Shown: piece after piece, positions 51,033 through 58,904 of the stretch
Layout: each line of letters opens with the position of its first letter
Numbering within the stretch: position 1 is the stretch's first letter
Origin: Saprospiraceae bacterium
GTDB taxonomy: Bacteria; Bacteroidota; Bacteroidia; Chitinophagales; Saprospiraceae
Length of the DNA: 64,000 bases
Assembly (NCBI GenBank): GCA_016787345.1
Contig: JAEUUU010000004.1
Span: 1 to 64,000, forward strand
Direction of reading: 5' to 3'
Translations under genes and position numbers: made by a program
The notes under the pieces: model-generated
What the model was told of the DNA's origin: nothing
Databases searched by the model: none
The model's input: the letters and a program-made list of their open reading frames with translations, nothing else

Positions 51033-51727
51033 GTTACAAAATGATACCCCACGCCTTTAATGGTAATGATCTCGATGGCGGGGTCTTCTCGCAGGTAGTG
51101 TCGTAATTTGGTGATGTACACGTCCAGGTTGCGGGAGTTAAAAATATTGTCGTCGCCCCAGAGCTGTAAAAGGATGTCTTTGCGGGCCACTGTAAAGTTG
51201 CGGTGTTCGAGCAGGATTTTGAGCAGGTCGGCTTCCCGGGCGCTAAGTTTCCGCACTTCGTCGCCGAAGCGCAGTTCGTATTTCAGTGGGAAAAAACGGT
51301 ATTGGCCGATCGGGACAGCCTCGTTCGCTTGCATCGGGGCAGGGGTTACACTTTTACCCTGGGTAAGCGCCAGCAGATTGTGAAGGCGCGCGATGAGTTC
51401 TTCGAGGCTGAACGGTTTGCGCAGATAGTCGTTGCCGCCGGCAGCAAATCCTTTCAGCACATCGTCGGTTTGGGCTTTGGCTGTGAGGAAAATAATGGGG
51501 ATCGCCGGTTGCCGGCGGCGAATATCCTGTGCCAGGGAAAAACCGTCGCGGTTTGGGAGCATGACGTCGAGTACGCAGATATCGGGCCGAAACCGCTCAA
51601 AAGCTGCCATGACCTCGGCGCCGTCGGCGATCATTATGACCTCGAAACCGCGGCTCTCCAGACTTTCCTTGACGATTTTGCCCAGAAAAGGTTCGTCTTC
51701 GACGTAGAGGAGGCGGGTTGTTTCCAT
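51029..51727 (-). CDS. OmpR-family response regulator (RprY-like)
   Basis: A 232-residue two-domain regulator: receiver domain with phospho-Asp54 (CVLDVMLPNRDG), acidic pair VEDEP and Lys in FLTAKAQ, then an OmpR-type winged helix from about residue 130 (LRFGDEVRKLSAREADLLKILLEHRN... YITKLRHYLREDPAIEIITIKGVGYHF). No kinase is beside it; the kinase at 33304 is a plausible partner because this pair type is common in the phylum. Start at 51727 is immediately downstream of a TACCTTTG word. It overlaps the RluA-type synthase gene. Confidence 0.93.
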   Translation of the reverse strand: METTRLLYVEDEPFLGKIVKESLESRGFEVIMIADGAEVMAAFERFRPDICVLDVMLPNRDGFSLAQDIRRRQPAIPIIFLTAKAQTDDVLKGFAAGGNDYLRKPFSLEELIARLHNLLALTQGKSVTPAPMQANEAVPIGQYRFFPLKYELRFGDEVRKLSAREADLLKILLEHRNFTVARKDILLQLWGDDNIFNSRNLDVYITKLRHYLREDPAIEIITIKGVGYHFVT

Positions 51728-51825
51728 AACCGCGCAAAGGTAGGGCGATTGAATGATTGATTCGATTGGCGCGACATAGGACTATTGCACGCCGTCAAAA
51801 GCACGGTTTGTTTGCTCAATCAGGG

Positions 51826-51871
51826 CAATAAAAAATCCCGCCCTTCTTCCCGGGGAAGAAAGGCGGGATTT
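51826..51871 (-). terminator. intrinsic terminator of the ECF sigma gene
   Basis: A long, near-perfect GC/AT stem around 51833-51871 is preceded on the plus strand by AATAAAAAA, giving a U-run in minus-strand RNA. It lies 25 bp past the sigma stop. Confidence 0.88.
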
Positions 51872-51895
51872 GGAGCACACAGCCGCGGCCACTGC

Positions 51896-52471
51896 TTATT
51901 GCAGCACCACATCGCGTTCCGCCATCATTTTGCGGATGTTGATGAGGGCGTAGCGCATACGGCCCAGGGCGGTGTTGATGCTGACGCGGGTCAGCGAAGC
52001 GATTTCTTTGAAACTCATATCGGCATAGTGGCGCAGGATGACCACTTCGCGTTGTTCGGGCGGCAGGGAATCCACCAGCCGACGGATGCGATCGTGGGTT
52101 TCGCTGCGCATGATCTGGGTTTCGGGCCCGTCGTCGCTCAGGCGAAGCACCTCGAAGATGTCGAATTCTTCGGTCGGATTGATGTGGGCGCGGCGTTTGT
52201 TGCGGCGGTGGTAGTCGACGCACATGTTGTAGGCAATGCGCATGGCCCACTGCACGAATTTGCCTTCGTGGTTGTATTTGCCCCTACGGAGCGTATCGAT
52301 AATTTTGATGAAAACCTCCTGAAAGATATCCTCTGCCAGGGCCTGGTCCTTCACAAAGAGATAAATGGAGGTGTAGATTTTGGACTTGTACCGTTTGAGG
52401 AGAAGTTCAAAGGCTTGTTCATCACCGTCAACGTAACGGGCGATCAGTTCTTGATCGTTAAGCAGGGACAT
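51896..52471 (-). CDS. RNA polymerase sigma factor, ECF family
   Basis: A 191-residue extracytoplasmic-function sigma factor. Region 2 is residues ~15-85 with DEQAFELLLKRYKSKIYTSIYLFVKDQALAEDIFQEVFIKI; region 4 is ~125-180 with LPPEQREVVILRHYADMSFKEIASLTRVSINTALGRMRYAL. ATG at 52471 is chosen; further upstream Met codons are also in frame. No anti-sigma factor is next to it; the neighbour downstream is a response regulator gene 170 bp away. Its own promoter appears canonical (see the regulatory entry), consistent with a housekeeping promoter. Confidence 0.92.
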   Translation of the reverse strand: MSLLNDQELIARYVDGDEQAFELLLKRYKSKIYTSIYLFVKDQALAEDIFQEVFIKIIDTLRRGKYNHEGKFVQWAMRIAYNMCVDYHRRNKRRAHINPTEEFDIFEVLRLSDDGPETQIMRSETHDRIRRLVDSLPPEQREVVILRHYADMSFKEIASLTRVSINTALGRMRYALINIRKMMAERDVVLQ

Positions 52472-52604
52472 AACTTGCATGAGCAACAGATTTGCTGTTT
52501 TACCAGTTAAATTGATTCAGAATTTAAGTGGTGTACAAGTTATGACCGATAAGCAAACTTAATTTTGAGCGATGAACAGTAAGGAGAGTGCCGTTTGGCT
52601 AGGT

Positions 52605-52635
52605 CAAATGTAGGCGCTTATTGTGTTTGTGCAAA
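52605..52635 (-). promoter_or_regulatory. promoter of the ECF sigma gene
   Basis: On the minus strand, TTTG (52635-52632), a 19-base spacer and TACATTTG (52612-52605) match the Bacteroidota consensus. The transcript would start near 52598, giving a leader of about 125 nt. Confidence 0.7.
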
Positions 52636-52856
52636 AAAAATTTTCTGCTTTAACATTTTTTAACGCCTTGACAGGCAACCTGGGGCAAACATCCAGATAA
52701 TTCGCGGCATTGCGCTATCTTTGCCGAATCTTTTGCGAAAAAAATTTTCCGTACCAACTTTTGCCCGCGCTGTACGTCGCCAACAACCCCAATTTGAATA
52801 CCCGGTCCTGATTGCAAGGGCCAACCCGCAAAAGAAGCGACGATACAATTTCGCTC
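52636..52856. other. remainder of sigma/CNNM divergent gap
   Basis: The 385-bp gap (52472-52856) contains the sigma promoter above. On the plus strand a TATCTTTG word (52716-52723) is a candidate -7 element for the CNNM gene, without a good -33 partner. No gene or strong repeat is visible. Confidence 0.5.
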
Positions 52857-54161
52857 ATGGAAATTGCCATAATACTCATCCTGATCGTCCTGCACGGTTT
52901 TCTCGTGCTGGGTGAAATCGCCTTGATTACCGCGAAACGTTCCCGCCTGGAAAGTGAAAAACAAAAAGGCAACCGCAACGCTGCCATCGCGGTAGGACTT
53001 CTCGACAATATCGACAACTACCTCTCTGCCATGCAGATCGGGATTACCTTGATCAGTATCGTAGAAGGCGCCTACGGCGGTGTCGCCATCGGCCGGTACC
53101 TCACCCCTGTCTTCGAACATATCCCGGCGCTGGCGCTCTATGCCGAGCAAATATCCATCTCGGTCGTCGTCACCCTCATCACCTACCTCTCGCTCATCAT
53201 CGGCGAACTGGCGCCCAAGTACATCGCCATTCAGCACGCCGAATCGCTGGCGCTTCGCTTTTCGCCGGTGATGGATCTGATCACCCGATTTACCGGACCT
53301 ATTTCGGCGTTTCTAAGCTGGTCGACCAAGATATTCATGCGCATGTTGTTTATCAAACCCAACGAACAGCAGAATATCTCGGAGGAAGAAATCAAACTAA
53401 TGGTCAAAATGGCCAACCAGCAGGGCGTACTCGAAACCAAAGAGAGCGAATACATCCAGAACATCCTGCGCTTCGCCGACCGCGACGCCTACACGGTCAT
53501 GACGCACCGCAACGATCTGGAATGGCTCGACATCAACGCCACGGCCGAAGAAAACGACCGCATCCTGCTCGAAAGCGGGTTTACCAAGTTTCTGGTCTGC
53601 GAAGACTCCATCGACAATATCCTGGGTCTGGTCAAACTCCGCGACTATATCGAACAGCGCAACCGGCCCGGGTTCAGCCTGCGCGATATTCTGAGCCAGC
53701 CGCTTTACGTGCCCGAAGGCATGAACGCAATCCGCATTCTCGAACGCTTCCGCAAGGAGCGCAACTATTTCGCCGTGGTGGTCGACGAATACGGCTCTAT
53801 TCAAGGCATTATCACGCTGCACGACCTCACTGAAAACATCTTCGGCGCTCTGCCCGACCTCGACGATGCCGAAGAACCCTCCATCATCACCCGCGAAGAC
53901 GGCAGCTGGCTGGTAGAAGGTCTGATCCCGATCGACGAACTGAAAGAAACGGTGTCGCTCAAAGAATTCGACGACGACGATGCCGACTACTCCACCCTGG
54001 CAGGTTTTATCCTCTTCAAACTCAGCGAAATACCCAAGGCCGGCGATTATTTCGATGCCGAAGGGTATCGTTTTGAAATCGTTGATATGGATAAGAGCAA
54101 GATTGACAAGGTGCTGGTTCTGAAACTGGAAAATAACGAGGCCGCGCGTCATGAGCACTGA
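52857..54161 (+). CDS. CNNM/CorC family membrane protein (hemolysin-family)
   Basis: A 434-residue protein with the four-part CNNM layout: three or four transmembrane segments (about 1-150, DUF21), a CBS pair (about 195-320: VMTHRNDLEWLDI and KLRDYIEQRNRPGFSLRDIL then NYFAVVVDEYGSIQGIITLHDL), and a C-terminal CorC/HlyC domain (SWLVEGLIPIDELKETV...AGFILFKLSEIPKAGD). Such proteins affect Mg2+/Co2+ efflux or metal resistance; gliding-motility GldE is a relative, but GldE-specific evidence is lacking. The ATG at 52857 starts the first membrane segment; an upstream ATG at 52812 is less favoured. Confidence 0.9.
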   Translation: MEIAIILILIVLHGFLVLGEIALITAKRSRLESEKQKGNRNAAIAVGLLDNIDNYLSAMQIGITLISIVEGAYGGVAIGRYLTPVFEHIPALALYAEQISISVVVTLITYLSLIIGELAPKYIAIQHAESLALRFSPVMDLITRFTGPISAFLSWSTKIFMRMLFIKPNEQQNISEEEIKLMVKMANQQGVLETKESEYIQNILRFADRDAYTVMTHRNDLEWLDINATAEENDRILLESGFTKFLVCEDSIDNILGLVKLRDYIEQRNRPGFSLRDILSQPLYVPEGMNAIRILERFRKERNYFAVVVDEYGSIQGIITLHDLTENIFGALPDLDDAEEPSIITREDGSWLVEGLIPIDELKETVSLKEFDDDDADYSTLAGFILFKLSEIPKAGDYFDAEGYRFEIVDMDKSKIDKVLVLKLENNEAARHEH

Positions 54162-54209
54162 ACGGCGGCCTCGCAGATGGCTATAAGGGAAGGTGGTTAA
54201 ATAGAGGGG

Positions 54210-55004
54210 TTATTTGATCATCCAACCGATATTAAATCCAATCGTACCGGCCAGCCCGGACTCCCCGGACGAATAAATGGAGCGGCGGCTGTTGCCCGAG
54301 CCATATCCGATACCGGCCGACAGGTCGAGAACAAACGCGTCGTCGAAAACCCATTGTTTGCCGATGTTCAGCAAAAGCCCGACAGAAGTATCGTCAACCA
54401 GCTTGCGGCCGGTGCCGTTCGGATAGTCAAAAACCATTTCCTCGTACCGCATGTGGCCCAGAAAAACCTCGGGCTTGACGTAGGCCCCCTGCAACAGGTG
54501 GCTGCGTTTCATGTCGTTGGTGTAGAAGCTGGGTTTTTTGTAAAATTTATAGGCAAATGACCCGATGAAGCCCCGCGCATGGTCGTCGAACTGGCGACCC
54601 AGTCCCACTATACTGGCCTTCGCCTCCCAACTGCGACCCGGCCGTACGCTTTGCTCATAGAGTATGTTGGTGTAACCCAGCAAAGGCCCCAGAAAGGACA
54701 CTTTTACGTTTTTATCGCGCTGCCCGGCAAAAAGCTCGCTTGCGTCCATTCGGGTCGTGCCGTAAAACTCGGTATGACCGTCCTGAAAAACGATTTTTAC
54801 AATACTCTCTTTTTCAACAACATAAATGGGGCCGTTTGGCTGATCGAAAAGCCGGTATTTTATTTCCCCCACGCCCAGCTCGACAACGCTCGCCTGGACG
54901 ATTTCGCCGCTTTTTTTGTGAATCACATCCTGTGCCGACAGGCCGAAACCCGTCAGACAGAAAAGCGTCAGCAGACCGATTATTCTGATAAATGCGATTT
55001 TCAT
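54210..55004 (-). CDS. outer-membrane beta-barrel protein
   Basis: A 264-residue protein: signal peptide MKIAFIRIIGLLTLFCLTGFGLSAQ, then DVIHKKSGEIVQASVVELGVGEIKYRLFDQPNGPIYVVEKESIVKIVFQDG, a ~75-residue periplasmic-like domain of a type seen in Bacteroidota, then a barrel region from about residue 95 that ends with Gly-aromatic strands. The C-terminal NIGWMIK is typical for barrel ends. A TACCTTTG -7-like word on the minus strand (55048-55041) lies 37 bp upstream. It is convergent with the CNNM gene. Function unknown. Confidence 0.7.
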   Translation of the reverse strand: MKIAFIRIIGLLTLFCLTGFGLSAQDVIHKKSGEIVQASVVELGVGEIKYRLFDQPNGPIYVVEKESIVKIVFQDGHTEFYGTTRMDASELFAGQRDKNVKVSFLGPLLGYTNILYEQSVRPGRSWEAKASIVGLGRQFDDHARGFIGSFAYKFYKKPSFYTNDMKRSHLLQGAYVKPEVFLGHMRYEEMVFDYPNGTGRKLVDDTSVGLLLNIGKQWVFDDAFVLDLSAGIGYGSGNSRRSIYSSGESGLAGTIGFNIGWMIK

Positions 55005-55461
55005 GGCTGTTCAATTTTTGTGAAAAAATCATGGACAAGGCAAAGGTAGAGGGGGTGTCCGCGGCCGCGGAACTGATTTGCGACACTCCTTACATTGATT
55101 TTTATTCCATATCAGGAATTTCGAAAAAACCTTTGCCTGTTTGACAGCCTGATTGCGATGCAGGTAGGTTAAAAAGATGTTGCGAAATTGTTTTTATCTG
55201 GTTAAACGAGGAAAATGAGCCTTTATCGCGGGTTTCACTACCTCAAATAAAACTGTACGCAGGGGGTCTGCCTCACAATTCAGGCCGACCCCATCATATC
55301 ACACAAAGCCGCCAAGCGCACAAAGAATTTGCGACTTGGCGGCTTTGCGTGTAACTTTATTCGTCAGGATTACCGGGTAATCAGACTTGTGAAACAGCCT
55401 CCTTTGCGTGAGATAAAAACCTTTTGTGGCGCGGCGTGAAAACCGTCGTACGCGCCTTATT
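55005..55461. other. intergenic region holding a MITE-like element
   Basis: This 457-bp gap has no coding potential that I trust. It contains the MITE-like copy at 55266-55398 (separate entry); the rest, 55060-55260, is AT-rich without clear repeats. Confidence 0.7.
55266..55398. mobile_element. MITE-like element, copy 2 (133 bp)
   Basis: Right terminus ACTTGTGAAACAGCC (55384-55398) matches the other copies closely; the left terminus GTCTGCCTCACAATT (55266-55280) is more diverged (11 of 15 as inverted repeat). The interior shares the stretch AAAGAATTTGCG and GGCGGCTTTGCGTGTAACTT with copy 1. Confidence 0.7.
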
Positions 55462-56085
55462 TCATCGTACCGGAGCCTCCTGCACATTTACCCGCCGGCT
55501 GCCGAAGCCGCCGAAGCGAAGGGTAAGGCTGTAAATGGGCGCATTCAGGTCGTTTTTCCCATAAGTACTCCAGCCTTCAAAACCTTCCACCCAGCGGTAA
55601 CCCACCGTGCCGCTGATGCGAAACCAGCGTGCCACGTTGAGTTCGAGGCCGGCTTCGGGTACGGCAACGAACACCGCGTCGGGCCAGTCGTTGTGGTCGT
55701 CAAAATCCCAGTCGTCGTGAAAGTCGGTCACGCCCGTGGCGCCGCCGCCAATTTTAAGGGAAGCGGAAAGGTGTACGAGCTTATGGGTCGGCACGGTGTA
55801 TCCCAGCCAAAGACCGCCGTAGCCGAGCGCCAGGTGTTCGTTGTCGGTATAGATGGGACCGAAGGTTTCTCCCATGCCGAACAGACCGGCATAGAACTGA
55901 TTGAATACCACGCCGCCACCGCCGCCGGCGCCAAAGCCGGTCTGTCCGTCGGTATTGCTGAGGGAAAAAATCGGTCCGCCGAAGCCGCCCGTTACGCGGG
56001 CGTTGTTGAAGAGGGTTTCCTGTTGTTGAGCAATGAGTGGCGCAGAAAAAAGAAAGAAGGCGAAAAATAGCAGTTTTGTGTTCAT
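55462..56085 (-). CDS. small outer-membrane barrel protein
   Basis: A 207-residue secreted protein; the ATG at 56085 starts a signal peptide (MNTKLLFFAFFLFSAPLIAQ). The mature part is rich in Gly, with FGGPIFSLSNTDG...GGGGGVVFNQFYAGLFGMG and repeated strand patterns ending LTLRFGGFGSRR. It is a small barrel or beta-rich envelope protein not otherwise recognised. Frames extending to 56148 lack a signal and are not used. It may be co-transcribed with the nucleotidyltransferase upstream (85 bp gap). Confidence 0.65.
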   Translation of the reverse strand: MNTKLLFFAFFLFSAPLIAQQQETLFNNARVTGGFGGPIFSLSNTDGQTGFGAGGGGGVVFNQFYAGLFGMGETFGPIYTDNEHLALGYGGLWLGYTVPTHKLVHLSASLKIGGGATGVTDFHDDWDFDDHNDWPDAVFVAVPEAGLELNVARWFRISGTVGYRWVEGFEGWSTYGKNDLNAPIYSLTLRFGGFGSRRVNVQEAPVR

Positions 56086-56170
56086 GAGCATTGTGTTTAG
56101 GTTGTCATTTACCCTGAGACACACGAATGCCGTTTTACCCTGACACAAGGGAAAAGCTTTTTTTCAAAAT

Positions 56171-57070
56171 TTACCATAACGGCTTTTTGTACACGCCTTG
56201 TCGGGTCAATTCGGCCAGTGCAGCCTGCACCGTGTCTTTGTCGCCCGGGTAGGTGACGCCATACCAGGCGCTTTCGCTTGAAAGGGTTTTGACCTTGGCT
56301 TTTCCGCTGTGGATCATGGCGCTGACCACGCTGGGGATGTAGAATTCGGCTTTGGGCTGCTCGGCATTGCGGTCGACAAATTCGCGGAACTGGCGGTCGA
56401 TTTCTTCCAGGATAGCGGGATGGAAGCCCCAGAAGTTCATAGACACGAGGGTTTCATCGGGCAAGGCGAGCCGGCTCCCGTCGTCGAACGTATGAAAGAT
56501 GCCCTCGGCAAAACGCTCAATTTTGGTGCGTTCGGTGACTTCCGAGAGGTAACCGTCGGGGCTCACCACACACACGCCGCGCGAAACGGAGCCGTTTTCG
56601 GACAAGGTATTGGCCAGGCGGTAGGCGACCAGAGCGTATTCGGAGGCGCTGCAGTCATTTTTCAGAAAATCGGCCAGGGTCTGAAAAGCTTCGGCGCCAT
56701 AAAAATCGTCGGCATTGATGGCGGCGAAGGGTTCGGTGAGGTATTGGCGGGCGGAAAGAATGGCGTGACCGGTGCCCCAGGGTTTGACGCGTTGCGGCCT
56801 GACGGCCAGCCAGTCAAGCGCCGTGTCCATTTCCTGAAAAGCATATTCGACAGGGATATGCGGTTCGATGCGGCTGCCCACTCTCTCTCGGAATTCGGTT
56901 TCGATATCGCGGCGGATAACAAAGACGATTTTGCCGAAGCCTGCGCGCAGGGCGTCGAAGGCCGAATATTCGATGATGGCTTCGCCGCCAGGGCCCATGC
57001 CGTCGACTTGTTTGAGGCCGCCGTAGCGGGAGCCGATACCGGCTGCGAGAATCAGAAGTGTGGGTTGCAT
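56171..57070 (-). CDS. sugar nucleotidyltransferase family protein
   Basis: A 299-residue Rossmann-like nucleotidyltransferase of the type that activates sugar-1-phosphates or phosphocholine. The nucleotide-binding N-terminus is MQPTLLILAAGIGSRYGGLKQ, the characteristic LAAGxGSR-K-Q pattern; INADDFYG near residue 110 provides the metal-binding Asp. Specific sugar cannot be assigned. ATG at 57070 opens on the motif; longer starts to 57103 are not credible. It is divergent from a sugar permease 97 bp away, which makes a sugar use role likely but not proven. Confidence 0.88.
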   Translation of the reverse strand: MQPTLLILAAGIGSRYGGLKQVDGMGPGGEAIIEYSAFDALRAGFGKIVFVIRRDIETEFRERVGSRIEPHIPVEYAFQEMDTALDWLAVRPQRVKPWGTGHAILSARQYLTEPFAAINADDFYGAEAFQTLADFLKNDCSASEYALVAYRLANTLSENGSVSRGVCVVSPDGYLSEVTERTKIERFAEGIFHTFDDGSRLALPDETLVSMNFWGFHPAILEEIDRQFREFVDRNAEQPKAEFYIPSVVSAMIHSGKAKVKTLSSESAWYGVTYPGDKDTVQAALAELTRQGVYKKPLW

Positions 57071-57166
57071 ATTAGTTTCAGAACGAAAGTCTACTTTTAC
57101 CACCGCTGAATACCTGTGAGGGTCAGCGATTTACCTAAACCATATTAACAAAAGGACGGCAAAAGT

Positions 57167-58453
57167 ATGCAGAATCTCGACGCCCCCACCGTGTCACCCC
57201 GTGCAAATTACCTGTACCAAATCGTCATCATCGGCGCGCTGTTTTTCATTTTCGGGTTTGTGACCTGGCTCAACGGCACCCTGATTCCGTTTTTGCAGCT
57301 GGCCTGCGAACTGAGTATCAGTCAGGCCTTTTTTGTCACGTTCGCTTTTTACATCAGCTATTTTTTCCTGGCTATTCCTTCATCTCAGATACTGAAAAAG
57401 ACGGGCTTCAAAAATGGCATGGCACTCGGTCTGCTGGTGATGGCCGTGGGTTGCCTGGTGTTCATTCCGGCCGCGGAGATGCGCGCCTTCCCGATGTTCC
57501 TGACCGGTTTGTTCATTCAGGGCATGGGGTTGTCGTTGTTGCAAACGGCTTCCAACCCCTATATCAGTATCATCGGCCCGATCGAGAGCGCGGCGCAGCG
57601 CATCAGCATCATGGGTATTTGCAATAAAATTGCCGGTATGCTCAGCCCCTTGATCCTGAGCAGTATCGTGCTTAAAAATGCCACCGAAATAGAAAAGCAG
57701 GTGAAAGCGGCAACCGATATGGCTCAGCGCAGCGGCTTGCTCGACGAACTGGCGGGCCGTGTGGTGATGCCGTACGTGGTGATGGCGGTTGTGCTGGGCG
57801 CTCTGGCTTTTATGATCCGGCAGTCATCGTTGCCCGAGATCGATACCGCTGCTGAAAAACAATCGGGCGACGGCGGCAATTCGTTGTCGGCCGGGCGCAC
57901 CAGCGTATGGCAATTTCCGCACTTGGTATTGGGCGCACTGGCGATCTTCTTCTATGTGGGCGCCGAGGTGATGTCGGGCGACGGCATTGGCATTTACGGC
58001 CGCGCACTGGGTTTCGAACTGGACCAGACGAAGTATTTTACTTCGTTTACCCTGGGCGCGATGTTGCTGGGTTATTTGCTCAATATCATCCTGATTCCCA
58101 AATTCATTTCCCAGCAGAACTACCTGAAATACTCGGCCATGCTGGGTATTGTGCTGACGCTTTTAACCTTTTTCACCACAGGTTCCACAGCAGTCACCTG
58201 CATTGCATTGCTCGGCCTGGCCAATGCCATCATGTGGCCGGCTATTTTTCCGCTGGCGATCAACGGTTTGGGCCGTTTTACCCAGATTGGTTCGGCTCTG
58301 TTGGTGATGGGTATTGCCGGCGGGGCTGTGATGCCGCAGTTGTATGGTTTGCTGGAAAAACCGGTGGGGCATCAGGCTGCGTTCCAGATCGTCATGTTGC
58401 CCTGCTATCTGTATATTTTGTACTACGCGGTGTGGGGGTATAAGCCCCGATAA
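57167..58453 (+). CDS. sugar permease, FHS family MFS
   Basis: A 428-residue, 12-segment transporter similar to the one at 25292. FFIFGFVTWLNGTLIPFLQLACELS at helix 1, FYISYFFLAIPSSQILKKTGFKNGM between helices 2 and 3, and LLQTASNPYISIIG in helix 4 are FHS hallmarks, closest in feel to the glucose/galactose group. It imports a hexose with H+, by family. It is divergent from the nucleotidyltransferase and convergent with the DUF4286 gene. Confidence 0.93.
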   Translation: MQNLDAPTVSPRANYLYQIVIIGALFFIFGFVTWLNGTLIPFLQLACELSISQAFFVTFAFYISYFFLAIPSSQILKKTGFKNGMALGLLVMAVGCLVFIPAAEMRAFPMFLTGLFIQGMGLSLLQTASNPYISIIGPIESAAQRISIMGICNKIAGMLSPLILSSIVLKNATEIEKQVKAATDMAQRSGLLDELAGRVVMPYVVMAVVLGALAFMIRQSSLPEIDTAAEKQSGDGGNSLSAGRTSVWQFPHLVLGALAIFFYVGAEVMSGDGIGIYGRALGFELDQTKYFTSFTLGAMLLGYLLNIILIPKFISQQNYLKYSAMLGIVLTLLTFFTTGSTAVTCIALLGLANAIMWPAIFPLAINGLGRFTQIGSALLVMGIAGGAVMPQLYGLLEKPVGHQAAFQIVMLPCYLYILYYAVWGYKPR

Positions 58454-58466
58454 GGTCAGGCCGGCC

Positions 58467-58781
58467 TTACGACTCGTGCGCTATCACCTCCATCACGGTG
58501 CGGAAGGCTGCGTATTTGCCGGTGTATCGGTTGCTGTGCTGCCGTTGTAATTCGGGGGCAAATTCGGTCATATACCGCCGAAGGGTATCCATATCCTCGA
58601 CGAGATATTGAACCGTATAAATTTCCGCATCGGGGTGTTCGTGGTCGAGCAGGCGGTTGAGGCGGTAGGAATGGAAAAGCCCGGTGGCCATCACGTCGGG
58701 GATGTGTGTGTGACGCATCCACTGGAGCCAGTCTTCATGCGTGTCGATATCGATCGTAACGGTGACGTTGTAGAGGAGCAT
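58467..58781 (-). CDS. DUF4286 family protein
   Basis: A 104-residue cytoplasmic protein of the small alpha/beta DUF4286 family, common in Bacteroidota. VTIDIDTHEDWLQWMRHTHIPDVMATGLF and QYLVEDMDTLRRYMTEFAPELQ match it. It resembles ferredoxin-like ABM/dabb folds, so a dimeric role is possible. Convergent with the permease, 13 bp apart. Confidence 0.88.
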   Translation of the reverse strand: MLLYNVTVTIDIDTHEDWLQWMRHTHIPDVMATGLFHSYRLNRLLDHEHPDAEIYTVQYLVEDMDTLRRYMTEFAPELQRQHSNRYTGKYAAFRTVMEVIAHES

Positions 58782-58904
58782 TGCAGCGATGAAATGTTAT
58801 GAACGGGCAAATTTGACCATTTTTGAACAGCGGAAAGGAAAATAAGTTAATCTTGTATCCGTTCGGAACCCGGTTTGTCTGCTCCCAACTTCACACGAAT
58901 AAAC

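Noticed and set aside
57150-57166. TACTTTTG word on the minus strand as a promoter for the nucleotidyltransferase
   Set aside because: Its -33 element would fall inside the opposite permease gene and none is visible there.
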